Position numbers and translations under genes: made by a program. Source: Callipepla californica brunnescens (lineage: Eukaryota > Chordata > Aves > Galliformes > Odontophoridae). Taken from it: a stretch of 64,000 nucleotides of DNA. The stretch lies in the NCBI GenBank assembly GCA_023055505.1, contig JALIRH010000013.1:2914001-2978000 (forward strand). Direction: 5' to 3'. Every line of letters begins with the position of its first letter. The stretch's first letter is position 1. This document shows, one piece after another, positions 18,801 to 42,230 of this stretch. The notes below the pieces were generated by a model, which had not been told where the DNA came from, made no database searches, and saw only the letters and a program-made list of their open reading frames with translations.

Positions 18801-21800
18801 GTACGTCAGTACTGTATGTCAGTTGATACACAAAAGGTTACTGTTACATGCACTTAGGGCAGGCTGAGGCCTTTGTCTTCTGCTAATGATATTGTTTTAT
18901 GCTGCTTATTTGTTTAATCTCTAAAACTGTGCTAGATCATTTAACTTCAGGTTTTGGATTCTCATTATTCTAAAACTTGATTAGGTCTGATACAACTTCA
19001 CAGTCTTCCTTGGTGATGGAAGCAATTAGATGGATTGAGCCACAAGCAGCCAGCCAAGTTCTCAGTTTCATTGGAGAAGGGGAGGGAGATTGTCTATTCA
19101 GCTTCTCAAGTAGGCTATCATTTATGTTTAGCCAAGTAGGCTATCATTTATGTTTAGCTTGTGTTAAATAAAATGACTTTCCATACCCTTACAGTCTGCT
19201 GTAGGTTTGACAGGAAGAAGAGAACTTTCACATTGCCGTAGTTATGCAACTGATCATTGATCTGCCTCCTAATTTCTTTCACAGAACAGGAATAAAAGCC
19301 TTTGTGTGACCATCCTGTCTATGCCTGCAGTGAATGACTTCTTGCTGCCTGCCACAGCAGAGGCAGTTGTGAGATGGATCTTTGGCTAGAGATAGGAAAT
19401 AGAAACCTTTTGTGCTTTCCCTGATTTTTGTTTCGGGCTCACCAAGACTAACCAGGGTGAAAGAAATTAGAAGATGATCCAGTATCTGTCAGTGGCTTCA
19501 ATTGTTAGCATGAGTGACTTTTTGTTGTGTTCCTGCATTGGAGGATCTGAGAGAGGGTTCAGTTTCACTGCTGACATAGTTGAGAGAGTAAGTGAGTGGG
19601 GAGAATCTTTCTGAAAACAAGAAGTAGTTCTCCTAAGTGCCAACTGTGATGGCCACAAGCTACAAGTTCAGGTGACTCTCAGATGAGCAGTGCTGTAAGC
19701 ACTGTTATCACAAGGCAGAAAAATCTGTACCTATAAGAGAACAAAATGTACAGATAAATATCCTCAGGCGTAACTCTTGCAAGCTTCAGGCAAAATCAAT
19801 GATTGCTTTCTAAACAACACAGGAGCAGTGCATTACCCTTTCCTATTTGCCTTCTTATTTTCCTTTGCAGTCATCCTCCCCATGGGAATTCTTGTTTATC
19901 ATCCACCAGCAGCCTCTGTGGAGAGGCATGGCTTCTGGCTGTAGCACCTGTCAGTACCTGAGCAGGTTTTGGCAGCATCCGTGGATGAATGCTGCACAAC
20001 AATGACTCATTTCCCCTCTTTGGGTCACCGTGTAAAATAAATAGCAACCCACAAATTTAGGACAAAGACTGGGAGAGCTTGGTTCCTCAGATGAGATGGC
20101 AGTTGAAAGAATGAAGGAATGGAAAGGGTTAATATAACATAGAAAGCTGCACTAAAAAAACAGTGTGACTTGGTCAGCTCTTGTGCCTGTCATGGTTTGC
20201 TGTTAGTAATTTTTTTAGTCTAAATTGTGAGGTAAGTTTGACAGGACTCCCATGTCCATGACTTTCTGGCCAGCCAGGTACATGACTGTAATAAAAATGA
20301 CTTGTATAAAGCCTATAGAAATGCTTTAAATTGTTATTGTACAGTGCTATACTTGTCGTACTGCTGATGCTTGTTGTAGTAATACTAATAATGTACATAA
20401 TTTCAGTTCACTGGCCCGTGCTCTTCAACCATCCATTTTAATGCTGATGAAGCTTTCAGATGGGACAGCTCATCGCTTTGAAGTAAGTCTGATCGCCATA
20501 ACAAATAAGAAAGAAAGCACTCAAAGTTCTTTTCAGGAAGTTGAATTAGTATTTAAAACATTAAAGCTTTTATAAACAGTGCAGTATCATTTCTTTTCCT
20601 CTGTGTCCACTGCAGCCACACGCAGTACGTAACTGATTGCCAACCATGATCATTTCGTACCTTGTTCCTATGCAAGTTTTGCTGAGAGCTCATTAGAAGA
20701 ATATTAGTTGTATTCATTACTGGAAAGTACTGTTGCATAATACCTAGATTGTTTAAAAATTATAGTTTTGGTATCAACCTTCAGACCTGATGATGGCTTT
20801 TTAGAGGAGGAAAATTACTGGGGTAGTTTATATAAGATGCGATGCACAGCTCAGCCTCCTGCCTGGTAAAACATTCTCTTCTGTGGCAGAGGTAGCTTTG
20901 TTTCCTTTAGCACAGATCTCACTGCTAGAAAGAAAGTAAAAAGCTTCTTTGTTTTTTACCTCAGAATTAGTCAGTGGCAGTATTTCTGATACAATATGTA
21001 ATGGCTTGCAAGAAAAAAACCAAACCATACATTCTTCCATATTTTAACCTTTGAAAAGGAATGCTGTTTGCTCTATAAATAGCATGGTACTGCGTACAGG
21101 AGTTTGGTGCATAACAGTCATTGTCACATTTGAACTGCTGAAGGATTCTGGCTTCAGTTCACATATTAGCAGTAGTCTGGAAGAAGCACCAGAGCACTGT
21201 GGGCTCAGAGAGTTGGATTGATTTTGGTGTAATGCTTCACAGTAGCACTGTTGAATAAGTTACCAACTCTGTGCTACATTGGCAGGTGTTGGTTTCACTT
21301 CACCCCAATGTGGACAGTCCTTCTCAGAGCAGCCTCTAAGCCTGCTCTGAGATCTTCCATGGTATATAAGTGATGCCTTGGGGTTCAGGTTGATTCTTCT
21401 CAGCAGGATGAGTTTCACTTAAGAGAATAAAACCTAGTACCTACTCTTGTTACGATCTGGGGCTTTGTTTCTATTCTGCGGTAGAGATGTGTTGCTGTGC
21501 CGGGCTGGTGTGTGCAGAAGTGCAGATATCTAACAGCAAACTGTATGCTTCCTTCTTAAAGTCAGCTTTTTGCTGCTGCCAAGATCTGAATACCAAAGAT
21601 CTGGCTGTGAATAGGACTTCTGTCTGATGAGTGATCTTCCTGTGGATAGTAGCTCTTTGATACAAAAGCAAATGTAAGTAAACGTAGCCTTCATCTCTTC
21701 AGTTTTCTTTCATCCCAGCAAGTACTGGATACCCTGTTAACCAACAGCGATTATGTAAAATGATAAGACCAGAAGATAATCCCATTATGAACAAATCATA

Positions 21801-24790
21801 AAAGTGTATGTTACATGAAAAAGTTGTCCTGGTTGGTCTCCTGGGCTTTATTTTGTCTTTCTAAGCACAGCGTAGAAAAACAAACAAAACAAACAAAAAA
21901 AAAAAAAAAATGAGAAGTGAAGCAGTTTGATTTTTGTGGTATATATGTTGCTGTCCCCAGAGAGCAGAACTCAGTGCTGCCCTCAGCTCCCTGCAGGGAG
22001 CTGTGGCCGCCACAGGGCCTCCTGTCAGCCCCCCCTGCTCAGGGCTCAACACATCCACTCCTCATACATCTTCCCCTCCATCTGGATATTGCAAATCAGA
22101 TGCTGGATTCCTCTCATGCAGTTGATACCTGCTGCAGTGGGCAGGGTGACAAGGGAGCTCTGTCAGCTGTGTCTTCAGTGTAGATGAAGTAGAGTAAGTT
22201 AGCCAGTGCACTGCAGAGCAGCCCGGGGCTGCACCAGTGCAGGCACAGGCATTTGTGCACTGTGCTGATGTTAATCTCTGCCCCTCCATCTATGCCTGGG
22301 CTCAGATGTGTTCTCAGAAGGGTCTTGACAATAGACTTCCTTCCATTTGGCTTCTCAAGCTTGAAACGCTACAGGAAAGTCCACGAGTCTTCTTGCCTCC
22401 TCTCAACCCTCCTTGCAGTGACTCTCATCCGAGTAAAGTCACAATTTATGGGTGCCAGGTTTGCATGATCCACAGAGAGCAGACATTAGGCTTCCCTAAC
22501 CTGATTTTACCTCTTAGCCTTTGAAAAGCTGATCTCCTTAGCTCGGAAGCTTGTGCTTAAACAAATGCCTGCTATCAGTTTGTCCAGTTACTTTCGTAGC
22601 ATTTGCCACGCTGAATGGCAGCACATTGTTTTTTGCTCTCTCAAGCTGTCATCTCTTTGAAGATGTTGCCTCATTAGCTTCTTAATCAGTAGTCTAATTT
22701 ATGAAACTAACTGTAAACTTATAGTCAGTGCAGACAGCTGTAAGTTCTCTTCTGTGTTGTAGCAGTTACTCACCATTAATCCCTTGTAAAACCAGGTTTT
22801 AACCAGGTTAGGTGGCGAGATAGGTTAACTTATTTGTTTTGAATGGAAGACTGCTGCATTCATTAGTTAAATTGCCTTTCTGTGGCAATATTCTCATATA
22901 AATGGCACTTCAGTTCTTTAGACTCACCTCCACCAGCATGTCTGTATCACCTGATGCAAGTGTTTAGTAGAATTAAATAGTTTTTAAATGAATTTAAAAT
23001 AAGTTTTTAAGTAAGTTAACTAAATTAGTTTTCTAAACTGAAAGCCTCTTGTTTTGGATGTGCCATTTGCAAATTGAATATGTATTGAGTCCCACATAAA
23101 AGCGTATGGGCTCAAAGAATTTGTGTTTGAGACTTGACAGCATCTTTGTAAGTCATGTGTGTATATATATATATATATACATTGCTTCAGAAATTGAATC
23201 TAGCTTAATCCTCTCTTCTAGTTGACATCCACAAAACCTCCTCAGTATGGCATACCAGGGTAACAGGGAAGTTTAATTTTGAGATGCAACAAATGGAAAA
23301 TGTGACTCGTGTAAAATCAGGGGCTGGATTTTTATACCCCGAGCATTGCCTCCCGTACCTCTTGCAGCACTCCAAAAGGAAATTTACCCAAATAGTCAGA
23401 ATTGTTATGGTTGTGACCATGCCATAGAGATAACTTATTTAGAGAAGATGGCAGGGTAGCTTGTGTTTATGTAGGTTAGATATTTTGGGTTTGCTTATTT
23501 ACTTTGGAAACTTTGACCTCACAGTGTAAGAGGGATTTGATGGCAGCAGTTCTTTCATTGCCATATTTCTTTAGCCTAAAAGAAGTGTATGGTCTGATGT
23601 TCCCATCTGGGTTAAAAATGCAGAGTTAGGGCAGGTCCTGAGCTAGCTAAGCCAGTGGTTTCAGTACTTGGTTTTCTGTGCACTTTTATTGCACCCATCT
23701 GGTTCACACTGCTTGCTGAGACGTTCATGTGTTGCTTGTGATAACTGGATGTGTTAGTGTGTCTGATATTCCCATGTTAGTTGCAAGCATTGTATGAGTG
23801 AGGAGCTGGGAGTTTCCTTTATGGAGAGTTGCACTTTCTTGAAGTCAGCCCTCCAATTTCTGTTAATTCAGTAGTGATTTCTAGTCAACTAGCAGGAGGT
23901 CTTCTGTCACACTGGCTTTAGTTAATCTTGGCCATAAGTTGCCATAACTTTTCTCTAGTGTTGTGATTACATCTGTTTTCTCTTCTTTGTAAAATGAGAA
24001 TGTTCCATGGCTGCTTTCCAGGTTGAATTCTGTCCTCTTATGTCATAGCAAAAATAATTAGCTCTTGGGTGGCCCTTCTTCAGCTGTAGCAGTCAAGTGC
24101 TTTAAAGGGAAAGGGAGCTGATGGTTTGACAGAAATTAGTAACAGAACTGGGTTCAGATTAAAAGGCCCTCAAAGCATGAACCCTGTCTTAATCTACTGA
24201 ACCGCCCTTCTGTTTTGTAATGGAGAGTAAGCAGTGGGAAATGATTGCTTTGGAAACTGTAGATTAGCTTGTAGGTCTGGATGGATGTTTATTGTTTTAA
24301 AATGTAAGGAAATATCAGACAAAAACAAACAAAAACAAATACTTTCAATAACTGAGAAGAGCACCTAGAGCTTCACAATACTTCACAATACCTTCTTAGA
24401 CCTAACATTTTCATATGGGGCCTCAGCACTGTGCGGGAGTTCATTGTTACTGGGATCCAGCTCACGGTACATACAAGAGATACCCACTGTTGTTTGGCAG
24501 CAGAAGCTTCCCTTTCATTCATACGGTATGAAGACAAGTGGGCTCTGTGAGATTTGTTAACCCACAATGCTTTGTCTTAAATGTATTTATTTACTTATTA
24601 TGATTATTGAGAGATTGGGCTGATGTTCCACAGGCATGCTCCACCCAAAGTTTGTATGGTGGTTTCTAAATGGAGCCTTCTGTTTCAGGTGCCAGTTGCA
24701 AAGTTTCAAGAGCTGAGATACAACGTTGCCCTTATACTGAAGGAAATGAATGATCTGGAGAAAAGGAGCATACTGAAAATCCAGGACTGA
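6690..24790 (+). CDS. COMMD5: COMMD5, complete (seven coding exons, 226 aa)
   Basis: Exons 6690-6855, 9439-9599, 10700-10728, 14494-14544, 18575-18670, 20407-20482 and 24689-24790 (with TGA) join to 681 nt, 226 codons plus stop, close to the about 224 aa of human COMMD5 (HCaRG). All junctions are GT-AG and in phase. The N-terminal helical region contains FLGPRVPAEVEAMARGLQ and LSEEQLAFLISGMYTLLREA. The C-terminal COMM domain starts at about residue 157 (FKWRVDVAIST; Trp159) and runs to LRYNVALILKEMNDLEKR near the end. As known for the family, COMMD5 is one of ten COMMD proteins that form a ring in the Commander (CCC plus Retriever) complex for endosomal cargo recycling, and it also affects NF-kB and cullin ligases. 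The N-terminal Gly/Ala-rich stretch (residues 2-25) is low complexity. The start at 6690 has a good context (GCTGCCATGG). Confidence 0.95.
7169..7500 (-). repeat. CR1 LINE 3' fragment
   Basis: Antisense CR1: catagaatcatgggatgg...aaggacctcgaagatcatc, gcccagagccacgtccagcc, ctgggcagcctgttccagtg, cagtgaaaaacttcctcct-like and cttgtcctgtcacta. It lies in COMMD5 intron 1, opposite to the gene, about 300 bp after exon 1 at the edge of the CpG island. Confidence 0.88.
7515..8030 (-). repeat. CR1 LINE 3' fragment, second and more diverged copy
   Basis: Begins cagaatcagagtcacttagagctggaagggacctc, the antisense 3' end, and continues through tccttgttctgttgcttc, ctccaggctgagc, ctcagcctttcacc and agtgacctcacc, all recognisable in CR1 antisense order. 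It directly follows another antisense copy, so two insertions lie end to end in COMMD5 intron 1. Confidence 0.82.
9439..9599 (+). CDS. COMMD5: COMMD5 exon 2
   Basis: 161 nt, residues 56-109. Acceptor ATTCACAG|TCAC and donor CAAGAG|GTGAGT. Encodes VTVNALEGKDCKESV and EEQLAFLISGMYTLLREALR, aligned with the human helical N-domain. Confidence 0.94.
10700..10728 (+). CDS. COMMD5: COMMD5 exon 3, a 29-nt microexon
   Basis: Acceptor TTCTAG|GTTTTT and donor CTCAG|GTATGC enclose 29 nt encoding VFKEDLKELR (residues 110-119, last codon split). Human COMMD5 has TFRDQLQELC at the same place, so the exon is needed to join exons 2 and 4 in frame. Confidence 0.9.
14494..14544 (+). CDS. COMMD5: COMMD5 exon 4
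   Basis: 51 nt, residues 119-136: VPEDFITDFSSIVFGNR. Acceptor TTTCAG|GGTA with a long pyrimidine tract, donor AACAG|GTCAGT. Matches the human segment IPQDLVGDLASVVFGSQ. Confidence 0.92.
18262..18440 (+). repeat. CR1 LINE 3' fragment
   Basis: Sense CR1: gggtgcccagagaggttgtg, gagtctccctccttggag, ggtcctgggcagcctgcc, then a decayed terminus gtcttccaatcattttcaac. Located in COMMD5 intron 4, 135 bp before exon 5. Diverged and lacking the clean terminal octamers. Confidence 0.78.
18575..18670 (+). CDS. COMMD5: COMMD5 exon 5 (start of COMM domain)
   Basis: 96 nt, residues 136-168. Acceptor CTGTAG|GCGTCC, donor CACGAG|GTAAAA. Encodes RLPNIQDFKWRVDVAIST; the invariant Trp of the COMM domain is in FKWRVDV. 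Confidence 0.94.
19107..19158 (+). repeat. Perfect tandem duplication, 2 x 26 bp
   Basis: The 26-bp unit that starts caagtaggctatcattta occurs twice without a gap (19107-19132 and 19133-19158) with no mismatches, in COMMD5 intron 5. The perfect identity suggests a recent slippage or duplication event. Confidence 0.95.
20407..20482 (+). CDS. COMMD5: COMMD5 exon 6 (COMM domain)
   Basis: 76 nt, residues 168-193. Acceptor TTTCAG|TTCA, donor TTTGAA|GTAAGT. Encodes SLARALQPSILMLMKLSDG followed by TAHRFE, the central beta-sheet of the COMM domain. Confidence 0.95.
21876..21910 (+). repeat. A-rich (CAAA)n/poly-A tract
   Basis: Low-complexity aaaaacaaacaaaac pattern running into an unbroken A run, in COMMD5 intron 6. 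No adjacent element for which it would be the tail is evident. Confidence 0.85.
23162..23179 (+). repeat. (TA)9 microsatellite
   Basis: Nine uninterrupted TA units in COMMD5 intron 6, flanked by gtgtg on the left and cattg on the right. Confidence 0.95.
24689..24790 (+). CDS. COMMD5: COMMD5 exon 7 (COMM domain end and stop)
   Basis: 102 nt, residues 194-226 and TGA at 24788-24790. Acceptor TTTCAG|GTGCCA. Encodes VPVAKFQELRYNVALILKEM and the basic/acidic tail ending KIQD, very close to the human C terminus. Confidence 0.95.
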   Translation: MPVAKFQELRYNVALILKEMNDLEKRSILKIQD

Positions 24791-25070
24791 ATTCGGAATT
24801 GGGATGTTAACAGAATGGATCTGAAACCTTCCGTGAATTTTGAGGAGGGTAAAGCGGGGGACCGTTGCCACTTTGCCTGTCTTATAACTGCGATGTAGCA
24901 TTCATTATGTCTGCTGTAAATATTTTTTTCAATTCAGATGTTGAAAGCACAAGCTCTTTTCTTAAGACTTAGGGAAAAAAAAAAACAAAAAATATATTGA
25001 TGAAAAAGTATAATCCTATTTGCAAGCGTTTTTTGCATGATTCATCAAAACATTTTTAAATAACTGCCTT

Positions 25071-25076
25071 AATAAA
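25071..25076 (+). terminator. COMMD5: COMMD5 poly(A) signal candidate 1 (AATAAA)
   Basis: Canonical AATAAA 281 bp after the COMMD5 stop, followed within 30 bp by T-rich sequence (catttcttcctgattgtg), as expected for cleavage and downstream elements. Confidence 0.65.
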
Positions 25077-25185
25077 TGTAAGAACCATTTCTTCCTGATT
25101 GTGATTCATCACTCTAATTATTTTTGAAAGCCTGCAACTGGAACCACCATCAGTGTGCATCAGAAGAAAGCCTTGCAACGTGTCA

Positions 25186-25191
25186 AATAAA
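25186..25191 (+). terminator. COMMD5: COMMD5 poly(A) signal candidate 2 (AATAAA)
   Basis: Second AATAAA (cgtgtcaaataaaaaacac), followed by a GT-rich stretch (gttgtgctgtag) about 25 bp on, a good downstream element. Either or both could be used; nothing downstream looks like COMMD5. Confidence 0.65.
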
Positions 25192-28100
25192 AAACACAGT
25201 AGTGACAACTGTTGTGCTGTAGTACGACAAATGTGAATTTGATTGAGTTTGGCGTAAGTAAAATTGCTGTCTGACTTCTTGATAAGTGACTCAGGTATAG
25301 GTACGTAGATTTAAAAGGTAATTTTGAAGAAAATTGGGAGTCTGAGGATCGAGAAAGAAGTATGGATTGAAGTAATTCAGTGGAATTGCCGAAAAGGAAA
25401 CGTGTTATCTGTCTTTTCCTGGATGATCAGTGTGCACTAAACAGGAGTAACCTTGTAGATTTCTAAGTGGGGATGCCTGCTTTGTTTCACCTGTTTCCCG
25501 TGTTTGTCAGCTGAATCACCTGAGTCTTACTACAGGGCAGAAACCTCTGGCACCGAGATGATAGCTGGTGGCAGAAGATGGTAGCCTGGTAGATCACTAC
25601 AGATAATATACTCTTCAGGGGCACAAGCCAGACCCCAGGATGAGGAGGCTGCATGCAGCGCCTGGGATGAAAGTCAGAGGTAAAAGAAAATCCAAACAGT
25701 ACCTATGTCAAAAAAAACAAAACAGTTGAGCATGGGCTGAAGGTTCCATTGCCTCATTTGTAAAGCTTGTAAGAACTCCCTTAACTGGAAGCGTATGTTT
25801 TGAGTCTCATTTAAACTCAATGGGACCACAAATATGTCCCTAAGGGCTTTGCTAAGAAGGGATGCATTCCTGCGTCAGTGTCTGAAAGAGTTTTCCCCGG
25901 AGAGCAAAGACATGGAGGCTGAACAACAGCTAGTACAGCTCATGGGCTATGGCTGGGCGTATCCAACTGTCGCAGGTAGTGTAGAACACATGCCCCATAC
26001 CATTGTTAAGCACTGGTTATTCTAGCTGCTTGCTCAGTTTCAGTCTCAGTAGTGCCTCTCATACTTCTCTCATTCAGTTTGTGTAGAACTCGCTTTTATC
26101 GCCCTGCCAAAAAAAAGCTACTGAATGTAGCACTGTGGATTCGGGAAGGCTTTCACACTTCCACGGGTGTTTCTGTAGGAAAGGATGGCATGGCTCTTGG
26201 GTTTTACCAGTCACAGTAGCCATAAGATATTATTGCCCTGCTTTTTAAGAGGAGTCGTCTTTGATAGCATTCCATGCCAACATACAGACAGCTAAACAAC
26301 CGCAATCCTGAAAGCCTCTCAAACCTGCACATGAAGTGTCCTGTGGTGTCATAGAAACATGTCAGTCATGGCTCTGAACTGCTCAGAAGCCACATGTTCT
26401 GTCTGCAGTCTTTGTGGGCCACACATCAACTTCCCAGTTTGATTCACGTGCCTTAAGCGCTCTGTGTAGCTCACACCAAAGCAAATAAAAACAAACCAGC
26501 CCCCACAGCTTCAAGAGGACTGTAGATTGCATTCATTTGGTGTAGTATTTTTAGTTCTGCTTTGTGATGTTTGTTCATCTTTTTACTGGAATGACATCAG
26601 CACAAAGTGATAGACTGGTTATCTTTTCACCAGGATGGCTGGTGGGGGTGGCTGGTGGACAGTCCCTCCGTTCTGGCAAAATAAGCCTTCCAGTTGGTGA
26701 ACTGTGTAGTAAATATTGTTCGACGTTGAAATACCTTCCTGTTTTGGTACCAAAATGCTCTGGAATTTGAATTCCACTGAACTTCTCATGGGAGCCTTGT
26801 CATTTCATTGCAGAATAAAAACAGCCCTCTAAAACTCTGGGTATGTCTGAGCAGAACTGATCTTACTGGGTTCGGTTACGCTTCAGGGACGTGGTGTGAA
26901 TCCCACATTCCTTCTCACACAGGGAAAGATGCAGTTTGTATGGGATGCTCACGCTGGGTATTCCGAGCTCTTGTCAAGCTCATCACTAGTCAGCCATCAG
27001 TTAGGAGGCCTCAGAGTGAGGTGCAGATTATAGCTCCAGAAGAGGGCTGAAGAATGTAGTACTGCTCTTACACCGTTACACCAGCCGGTAACTGCTGGAA
27101 GAAAACCAGCATTGTGCTCATTGTCATTAAAGGAAGAAATTAAGCCTCCCTTTGTAGAAAAATCATAGAAAGGAGATGTGCTTTTGCAGAGTGAGTCACC
27201 TCCTAGCTGTAACTTCTGTTGAAGTGAAGGGTAAATCAGCTCTCGATCTCACAAGCCATGCAGGTAGGTAGAGGTTTGCTTTCCTCTCCTTTTTCTGTTT
27301 TCTCGTCAAGCAACTTCACGCCCCACTGCTGTTCCAAATCCAGGGATGTCTGTGCGTGTGAGCATAGGAACGTAACATACAACAAAACAAAGCATCATAT
27401 GCAGACCGACTGTGTGCCTTCAGAGCGTGCAGCTGTCTTTGCTAGGGCAGTCTGTGCAGAGCTGAGCTGAGCTGGCTGTCGGAGTGAGGTACGCACTCGT
27501 GCTTGTGAGAAGTAAAGCGGTACCTTGGCTTTAAGGTATTGTTAAGCTAGTGGCTGTCAGGTTTGCTCTTGTACCCGGTACGCCCCGCGCAGTGCTTGCA
27601 TCCACCAAACGACACGCAGCAGGAGCTAGCAGAGGGAGAGCTCGCTGGTTTCTCCTGAGAAGTCCCATAGCTGGTGCCCAGAGGCCATCCACGATGAGAT
27701 CTTCAGTGTTCTCACAAACATCTGTGGCTCTCTGACCCCCAGAAGCGGACGGCCCCCGCCTCGCAGCAATCTGCAGGCACCGCTGCTGCCCTTTCCTCTG
27801 TGTGCTTCAGCCGCGTCCGTGCAGTGTGAGCGAGCTGCCAGGGGACGTGGCACAGTGCTCCTCCGAGAGTCAGCACAGTGCTGGGCAATCAGACCGCCAG
27901 CCAGCCCTGCACGTCGTGCGCTGTACATAGAAGCCACGGCACTTCCTTTCAGAGCACACATCTGATTCCATTGTCGATGATAATCTATTTCCATTCCCTA
28001 TCCTGGATTCGTGCGCTGCTAGCAAACCTCCCCTTCTAGCGCGGCTCTTATCTCTTTAAGCGTCTGCTATGTAACTATGTAAATACTGTTGGCGTATCCC

Positions 28101-28400
28101 CGATAGAGAGATTGTCATCGCATCGCTACTGGTAACCAGCGGTTATGTCACTTTCCCTCGCTCGAATAGGCTTTGACTCACAGTGGTTTTCAGGACAATG
28201 GTTATAAAATAACACACAGAGGGGCTGCCGAGACGGTCGTTTTGCAATAGAGACGACTGTCGACCTCGAGTAAACCATGTTTCCTTTTGTTCAGGCCGTT
28301 GTTCTTTTAGAACACGAGGCTTTCTCGCACGGAAGTTGCAACACGAGCTGTCTGCGTGCTGGTAGCATCACTTCGCTGGGGAAAACGCCTGGCCCTGTCC
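25192..28400. other. COMMD5-LONRF3 intergenic spacer, nothing recognised
   Basis: About 3.2 kb between the COMMD5 poly(A) signals and the LONRF3 CpG island. I found no exon with recognisable protein similarity, no CR1 copy and no structural RNA. Reading frames here are short and of unremarkable composition. CpG density rises from about 27.5 kb. A TATAAAA string at 28203-28209 sits 879 bp upstream of the LONRF3 start codon, but no supported exon follows it. Confidence 0.6.
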
Positions 28401-28861
28401 GCCAGCTCCTGCTGGTCGTCCCGCAGCATCGCGAGCTGTCCAGGCCGGGCCGGGCCGAGCCGCGAGCGGGAGGAGCGCCCGACGCCAGCGGTTATTCAAT
28501 CAACCTTTTCCTTTGTTTATTCAAAGGAGCGGCCGGGGAGCTTTGCGTATAGAGATCCGCGCGTGTACGTATGCACACACCCGCGGGAGGGAAGCCCGGT
28601 TCTCGGCAGGCGCAACGAGCACCTCCGAGCAGCGCCGGCAGCGCGGTCACACGGCGGCGCGCGGCCGCCACCGCTCCTCCGCTGGCGGCGGGAAAGCTCC
28701 GGCTCCTCGTCGAGACGGCGGCGGACAGCGCCGGGCGCACCTGAGGAGCGCGGGCGGAGCCCGGGGCGCGGCGGCCACGGACCGGCCGACGCGGGCCGGC
28801 GGCCGCGGGGCACGGACACGCCGCGGGGCGCTGCCCCTCACGCCGGGCCGGGCCGGCGGCG

Positions 28862-28887
28862 GTTACAAAACCAGGCGGTTTTGTAAC
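28862..28887. promoter_or_regulatory. LONRF3: Perfect 11-bp inverted repeat in LONRF3 promoter
   Basis: GTTACAAAACC (28862-28872), spacer AGGC, then its exact reverse complement GGTTTTGTAAC (28877-28887). It is an A/T-rich island inside very GC-rich sequence, 55 bp upstream of the TATA box and 17 bp upstream of the CCAAT box. Dyad symmetry suggests a protein-binding site; no specific factor can be assigned from the sequence. Confidence 0.75.
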
Positions 28888-28903
28888 AACCTGCGGGAGC
28901 TGC

Positions 28904-28908
28904 CCAAT
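28904..28908 (+). promoter_or_regulatory. LONRF3: CCAAT box
   Basis: CCAAT followed by GAG (tgcccaatgagcg), the NF-Y-type context, about 65 bp upstream of the inferred transcription start. Confidence 0.6.
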
Positions 28909-28925
28909 GAGCGCGGGCGCGCCGC

Positions 28926-28933
28926 GTCACGTG
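28926..28933 (+). promoter_or_regulatory. LONRF3: E-box GTCACGTG
   Basis: GTCACGTG matches the high-affinity USF/MITF-TFE type E-box (CACGTG core 28928-28933). It lies 8 bp upstream of the TATA box. Which bHLH-Zip factor binds cannot be told from sequence. Confidence 0.6.
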
Positions 28934-28941
28934 CCCGCCTT

Positions 28942-28948
28942 TATATAA
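28942..28948 (+). promoter_or_regulatory. LONRF3: TATA box of LONRF3
   Basis: TATATAAG within an otherwise G/C-only stretch (cctttatataagcggc). With the usual spacing of about 30 bp, transcription would start near 28970-28980, giving a 5' UTR of about 105 nt before the ATG at 29081. Confidence 0.65.
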
Positions 28949-41626
<12,678 letters not shown>

Positions 41627-42210
41627 CGGTGAGAAGGAGAGCTATGAAGTCTCCCACAGTACTTGACTGTAGAGTGTCTCTTGTAACTTCACCTAACTGC
41701 AATAATGTCTTACAGATTTGTGTCAGGATGTTTCCAGCCTGAATTTCAAAGGAAAAAAAGTCAAAAGGAGCAAGGGATGTTTATGGATACTTTAATAGTT
41801 TCCATTTGGAACTCAGTTTCTGAGATGATTATTCAATTACTGCACTGCTAAATTAATAACAAATGTGATAGAGCAAAAAGTGATCTTGTTTGCCATAAAC
41901 CTTTTAAAAAGCTTAAGAGGTTTTTTTAATTTATTTTTTTTTTGTAGTGGGTAAAGGGTGAACTGTGCAGTTTAATGTGAAGCTGACTTAATGATGTTTA
42001 TGCATTATTTCAATGAACTGCGAGGTCTTCTCCAAATGGTTCAGGTTTTATATAGCATTGTGTATAACAATGTTCATGACTTCCGTTTGATAATTTATTT
42101 TTGCACTATGATTTTTTTTTTTGTTTCAAAATGTGTGTTATTTATGTGTTCATCCTCTATAGGAAAGTGAGCTGCTCTATTTATAGTGTTTTTATCCTGT
42201 ATGTACAACT

Positions 42211-42230
42211 GGGGGGGGGGGGAGGGGGGG
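42211..42230 (+). repeat. G12-A-G7 homopolymeric run
   Basis: Twelve G, one A, then seven G on the plus strand, about 585 bp after the LONRF3 stop and before the first AATAAA. If it is in the transcript it could form an RNA G-quadruplex. Long G runs are also prone to length polymorphism and sequencing error. Confidence 0.85.

Noticed and set aside
28203..28209. TATAAAA as a second LONRF3 promoter
   Set aside because: It is 879 bp upstream of the start codon, lacks flanking promoter elements, and no first exon with a clear donor can be supported.
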